Shown in pieces: positions 60,880 through 64,000 of a stretch of 64,000 bases of DNA. The stretch comes from Streptococcus pneumoniae (GTDB taxonomy: Bacteria; Bacillota; Bacilli; Lactobacillales; Streptococcaceae): NCBI RefSeq assembly GCF_001113365.1, contig NZ_CKYA01000006.1:1-64000 (forward strand). Reading direction: 5' to 3'. Below the pieces are notes generated by a model. It searched no databases. It saw only the letters and a program-made list of their open reading frames with translations, and had not been told where the DNA came from. Within the stretch, counting starts at the first letter, position 1; every line of letters starts with the position of its first letter. A program made the position numbers and the translations under genes.

Positions 60880-61839
60880 TTATTTCTTTTTGTTGTAAGC
60901 AAAGAGTGGGCTGACTGGTTTTCTTTCGTGGATACGGACGATAGCATCACCAATTAACTCACTAGCAGTGATGTAGCATACGTTTTTAGGAGTTTTTTCT
61001 TTTGTTGCTACTGAATCAGTCACAAGAATTTCTTTAATCTTAGTATTGTCAAGAAGTTCAGCAGCTCCTTCGACGAAGAGACCGTGGCTAGAAACAGCAT
61101 AAATTTCTGTAGCCCCTTCACGTTCAACGATTTTAGCAGCTTCAGAGAAAGTACGTCCTGTATTCAGAATATCGTCAATCAAGATGGCTTTTTTACCTTC
61201 AACATCACCGATAATATAACCTTCGTTGCGAGTTGCATCGTCTTGAGGGTAGTCGATAATGGCGATAGGAGCATCAAGATATTCAGCCAAGCTACGCGCA
61301 CGTTTGACACCTGAATTTTTAGGGCTAACGACAACAACATCTGAACCGAGTAGTCCCTTATCGCAGTAATGTTTTGCGAATAGGGGAACAGTGAAAAGAT
61401 TATCCACTGGAATATCAAAGAACCCTTGAACCTGAACGGCATGCAAATCAAGAGTCAGGATACGATCAACCCCAGCCTTAACTAGCATATTAGCGACTAG
61501 TTTAGCTGTAAGTGGCTCACGAGGACAAGCAATGCGGTCTTGACGTGCATAGCCAAAATATGGAAGGACAACGTTGATACTGTGGGCACTTGCGCGAACA
61601 CAAGCATCTACCATGATTAACAATTCCATTAGGTGGTTGTTAACAGGGAAACTTGTTGATTGGATGATGTAAACATCATAACCACGGACACTTTCTTCGA
61701 TATTCACTTGGATTTCTCCGTCTGAAAATTGACGTGATGATAGTTTTCCAAGTGGGACACCAACAGCTTGAGCAATTTTCTGTGCAATCTCTTGGTTAGA
61801 GTTGAGTGCGAAAAGTTTCATGTTTTTTCTATCTGACAT
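60880..61839 (-). CDS. prs: Ribose-phosphate pyrophosphokinase
   Basis: 319 aa class I PRPP synthase. The signature DLHAVQVQGFFDIPVDN, the flexible loop region YFGYARQDRIACPREP and the PRPP loop ILIDDILNTGRTF are all visible. Makes PRPP from ribose-5-phosphate and ATP for nucleotide, His and Trp synthesis. An in-frame second Met at residue 7 exists. A minus-strand extended -10 (TGGTAAAAT, 61926-61934) gives a leader of about 80 nt in which ATAGGCTAGG and ATGGCTAGG are repeated. Confidence 0.96.
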   Translation of the reverse strand: MSDRKNMKLFALNSNQEIAQKIAQAVGVPLGKLSSRQFSDGEIQVNIEESVRGYDVYIIQSTSFPVNNHLMELLIMVDACVRASAHSINVVLPYFGYARQDRIACPREPLTAKLVANMLVKAGVDRILTLDLHAVQVQGFFDIPVDNLFTVPLFAKHYCDKGLLGSDVVVVSPKNSGVKRARSLAEYLDAPIAIIDYPQDDATRNEGYIIGDVEGKKAILIDDILNTGRTFSEAAKIVEREGATEIYAVSSHGLFVEGAAELLDNTKIKEILVTDSVATKEKTPKNVCYITASELIGDAIVRIHERKPVSPLFAYNKKK

Positions 61840-61925
61840 TATAGACCGTCCTCTGTAAACTTTTTAAATCCTAGCCATATCTGCCTAGCCTATATGAACT
61901 GGGATTTTTGTATTTTATCTTTTCT

Positions 61926-61934
61926 ATTTTACCA
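61926..61934 (-). promoter_or_regulatory. prs operon extended -10
   Basis: TGGTAAAAT on the minus strand, about 85 bases before the prs start. Confidence 0.65.
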
Positions 61935-61950
61935 AAAAATGGAGATTATT

Positions 61951-62520
61951 TCAGCTATTTTTCATGCTTTTGACAAATCGTACCAATTTTGAAGGGGCTT
62001 TTTGGTAGGAAATATGATTTTTCTCTAAAAATTGTTGGAAATCCTGTTTGCCGTGCTCATGATTTTCAACTTCAAGCTCTAATTCGTAATCTGTAATATC
62101 AAAGTACTGACTCTCATCCAGTGCCATGAGACCAATAGCTGTTTGCATTTCATAGCGAAGCGTTGTTAGACAACCGAGCACCTGCCATTCACTAGTTTTA
62201 ATACCATGTTTCGCCAATTCATCCAGTACTAGCCCTTGAGGAAGTTCTTTCTTGCTCAGATAGTTTTCAGCATCTTTTAGTTGCAATTTTTGGTTGTATT
62301 CCATGTTTCCAACACTTTGCGGGACTTTGAGTGTCAATTCTGCCCAGTCTTCAAAGGTTCGAATGCGCATAGCAACTTTCTCTTCTCGCAGTTCAAAATC
62401 AGGTGTGTCGATGTAGTAATTTTTTTGAAGAACAGGAGTGACACCTGTGAACTGCTCTTTTAGACGATTGTATTCATCTTTTTTCAATAGTGTTTTCAAT
62501 TCAATTTCTAAATGTTTCAA
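61951..62520 (-). CDS. CYTH-domain triphosphate-tunnel protein
   Basis: 189 aa from a TTG start at 62520 (AAAGGTAAG upstream). The E-x-E-x-K motif is at the N-terminus (LEIELKTLL), with paired charged strands typical of the tunnel fold (VAMRIRTFEDWAELTLK, YELELEVENH). CYTH proteins hydrolyse triphosphates such as thiamine triphosphate or tripolyphosphate. In pneumococcal gene order it would be divergent from a small ppGpp synthetase gene; here an integrase lies upstream instead. Confidence 0.88.
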   Translation of the reverse strand: MKHLEIELKTLLKKDEYNRLKEQFTGVTPVLQKNYYIDTPDFELREEKVAMRIRTFEDWAELTLKVPQSVGNMEYNQKLQLKDAENYLSKKELPQGLVLDELAKHGIKTSEWQVLGCLTTLRYEMQTAIGLMALDESQYFDITDYELELEVENHEHGKQDFQQFLEKNHISYQKAPSKLVRFVKSMKNS

Positions 62521-62556
62521 TTTTCTTACCTTTTCTTTATCGTTGAAAGCGGATTA

Positions 62557-62565
62557 TGGTATAAA
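62557..62565 (+). promoter_or_regulatory. Orphan plus-strand extended -10
   Basis: TGGTATAAA points right, away from the CYTH gene, but the next gene to the right on the plus strand is outside the window. It may be the old promoter of the displaced neighbour. Confidence 0.4.
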
Positions 62566-62652
62566 CTGCTCACGTCTTCCTAGTCCCTTGAAATCAGTGG
62601 GTTTTCAGTAGGTCAACTAAAAGTGAATACGAGATTGAATACGGCATGACTT
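62566..62652. other. Probable attachment-site region of an integrated element
   Basis: This 90-base stretch separates the CYTH gene from the integrase stop. It has TGAATACG twice (62624-62631 and 62636-62643), as arm-type integrase sites often do. The core site cannot be fixed without the other end. Confidence 0.4.
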
Positions 62653-63501
62653 TTAGCTGGAGCGGATGAAAGTCATGAGTTGATCGACGACTTCAAAACG
62701 TTGATTATCATTGATGTGGGTATACATATCAAGAGTGGTTTGAACATTGTTGTGACCTAATCTGTCCGAAATGATTTTGGCTGTAACACCTGCTTCAAAG
62801 AGGAGAGAAGCGTGTGTGTGCCTGAAACCGTGAGGAGTGATTTTTTTGACATCCTTATGTTCACAAAAGAACCTTCTAAGTCTCTCTTTCACAGCTGAAG
62901 GAGAAATCCAACCTCCGAAACTATTCGTAAAGATATAATTCGAATCATGTTTGTAAGGCACACCAGACTTAAAATATTCTTTTATTTGCTGACGTTTCCA
63001 GAGTTTTAATACATTCAGAGTTTCATCATCTAAAGTGATAACCCTCTTACTCCTTTTGGTTTTAGGGTCCTGAACAGTTTGTTTTTTATTAACAACGACA
63101 GCCGTACGAGAAATATCCAATCGTTTATTTTCAAAATCAACATCTGACCAGATGAGTCCGATAGCTTCTCCAGTCCTCAATCCTGAAAAAGCGAGTAAGT
63201 GGAAAAAAGTGTAGTCTACTGGTTTGCAATTTGCTTTGTAAACTTTAAGGAACTTGGTTAGCTCCTGCTTTGTATAGTAGTTTTCTTTGGCCTTTAAAGG
63301 CTTGTTTTTAGGCTTGATAATCTTGTCCAAGGGATTTGACTTAATGATGTCAATAGAAGTGGCATACTTGAAAATACGGCTAATGACAGAGTAGTAATTG
63401 GCATAGAGGATATAGCGATTGCTTAACTTGATAGCAACCTTTTGACAATAAGCTACACTGATCTGCTGGATTTTCATATCTGTAAAATACAAGTCAATCA
63501 T
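62653..63501 (-). CDS. Tyrosine recombinase, C-terminal part (catalytic)
   Basis: 282 aa catalytic part of a phage/ICE-type tyrosine integrase. The core-binding SAM-like domain is followed by the catalytic residues: Arg in FSGLRTGEA, Lys in the TKRSKRVITL strand, H-x-x-R in TPHGFRHTHASLL, His/Trp position in SDRLGHNNVQTT and the Tyr nucleophile in TLDMYTHI. Its ATG overlaps the stop of the N-terminal part (ATGA). A single -1 shift at the A-run 63511-63518 joins the two into one normal integrase of about 380 aa. Confidence 0.85.
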   Translation of the reverse strand: MIDLYFTDMKIQQISVAYCQKVAIKLSNRYILYANYYSVISRIFKYATSIDIIKSNPLDKIIKPKNKPLKAKENYYTKQELTKFLKVYKANCKPVDYTFFHLLAFSGLRTGEAIGLIWSDVDFENKRLDISRTAVVVNKKQTVQDPKTKRSKRVITLDDETLNVLKLWKRQQIKEYFKSGVPYKHDSNYIFTNSFGGWISPSAVKERLRRFFCEHKDVKKITPHGFRHTHASLLFEAGVTAKIISDRLGHNNVQTTLDMYTHINDNQRFEVVDQLMTFIRSS

Positions 63502-63797
63502 AACATCAAGTTTTTTTTAACGTTCTGATAGGTTGTTGGTTTTACAGTACTCTTATAGCTATCAAGCCATAACTCAGCAACTTCAGCGAAAGTAGGGTTC
63601 TGGAAATCTTCATTATTTGAAAAACCATTCTCTTCAACGTCTAAGAGAAGGTCACGTTCGGCAGCCTTTGCCTCTTTTATGGTTTTAAAACCACGGCGTG
63701 TAGTGCGTTTTTCTTTTCCGGTAGCTGGATCTATGCCCAGATATGTTTGAAAGAGATATCTAGTTTCTCCTTTTTTTGTAATATATTTTTTTATCAT
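63498..63797 (-). CDS. Tyrosine recombinase, N-terminal part (arm-binding)
   Basis: 99 aa. An AP2-like arm-type DNA-binding domain (GIDPATGKEKRTTRRGFKTI) followed by the start of the core-binding domain (TFAEVAELWLDSYKSTVKPTT), ending at TGA just after the run of eight A. GAAAGGA lies before the ATG at 63797. Alone it cannot recombine; with a -1 frameshift it continues into the catalytic part. Confidence 0.85.
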   Translation of the reverse strand: MIKKYITKKGETRYLFQTYLGIDPATGKEKRTTRRGFKTIKEAKAAERDLLLDVEENGFSNNEDFQNPTFAEVAELWLDSYKSTVKPTTYQNVKKNLML

Positions 63798-63853
63798 AAA
63801 AAGTCCTTTCTTTTCGATTGCTTGCCCGCATAGTTGAAAAGGTGTAGAACTTA

Positions 63854-63862
63854 TGATAAACT
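63854..63862 (+). promoter_or_regulatory. Promoter for a candidate small RNA
   Basis: TGATAAACT is an extended -10 directed right, divergent from the integrase. Confidence 0.5.
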
Positions 63863-63869
63863 ATAGGTG

Positions 63870-63960
63870 TATTTTTTTATCATCCTTTCCATTGCTTGCT
63901 TGATGGAAAGTTGAATCCTCACACTCAAAGTTTGGCGATGGAGAGTGTGGGGATTTTTTA
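63870..63960 (+). ncRNA. Candidate small RNA of an integrated element
   Basis: A putative transcript of about 90 nt holds two hairpins, CTTTCC/GGAAAG (63885-63910) and the terminator at 63915. No gene fits between promoter and terminator. It lies beside the integrase, where elements often carry regulatory RNAs. Confidence 0.45.
63915..63960 (+). terminator. Strong Rho-independent terminator
   Basis: ATCCTCACACTC and GAGTGTGGGGAT form a 12-bp stem with one wobble and a 16-base loop, followed by six T. Confidence 0.85.
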
Positions 63961-64000
63961 TTTAGACGATAGGAATAAGTTCACCGCCTATTTGTTGGTT

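Noticed and set aside
1..64000. CRISPR arrays, toxin-antitoxin pairs, restriction-modification or prophage defence systems
   Set aside because: None is visible. The only defence-related candidate is the Rpn nuclease, whose role is not certain.

Overview
The window is chromosomal DNA from a mitis-group Streptococcus close to S. pneumoniae, S. mitis and S. pseudopneumoniae. The evidence is three BOX repeats, pneumococcal-type extended -10 promoters (TGnTATAAT), histidine-triad Pht proteins behind an AdcAII lipoprotein, a preQ1-II riboswitch, an asd RNA and a remembered gene order that matches pneumococcus. I cannot separate the species from sequence alone. The Pht proteins are longer than remembered pneumococcal ones, and the island expected between rlmCD and ftsW (PPI-1 with its pia iron transporter in pneumococcus) is absent, so a mitis/pseudopneumoniae-like or atypical strain is plausible.

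Layout. 0-5 kb: an Rpn-type nuclease and a large YSIRK surface protein with a perfect internal repeat and no LPXTG motif. 5-8 kb: a ccdA/thioredoxin-lipoprotein redox pair and an amino-acid permease. 8-16 kb: zinc acquisition (adcAII-phtD operon, then phtE under a second promoter with an AdcR-like operator). 16-20 kb: pepT, an orphan ferrochelatase, mscL, gtrA-like gene, queT under preQ1-II control, tRNA-Thr and a relic integrase tail. 20-23 kb: BOX, asd RNA, asd-dapA. 23-33.7 kb: housekeeping genes (mnmE, tautomerase, tdk-prfA-prmC-sua5-GNAT, glyA, nucleoid-associated protein, lysozyme-like protein, DUF1002, rlmCD). 33.7-34.1 kb: a broken IS1381-like transposase.

34-49 kb: ftsW, ppc, a tryptophan T-box with trpXYZ, the macromolecular synthesis genes dnaG-rpoD, a DUF59 gene, two glycolipid glycosyltransferases (cpoA and its partner), small membrane proteins and obgE. 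49.2-50.1 kb: about 1 kb with no ORF but many strong hairpins, ending in a BOX; this is the least explained DNA in the window. 50-62.5 kb: murA1(murZ), GNAT, spxR, map, pcrA, radC, then a leftward block with a class-I amidotransferase, rex, DUF4649, DUF1831, cysteine desulfurase, prs and a CYTH protein. 62.6-64 kb: the edge of an integrated element with a tyrosine recombinase split at an A-run that is also a textbook -1 slippery site, followed by a candidate small RNA.

The most unusual items are the hairpin-rich ORF-less island, the possible frameshift-controlled integrase, the helix module repeated on both sides of the membrane in the YSIRK protein, two genes that look leaderless, and a terminator hairpin that buries the radC ribosome-binding site. 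No cas genes, CRISPR array or complete defence system was found.
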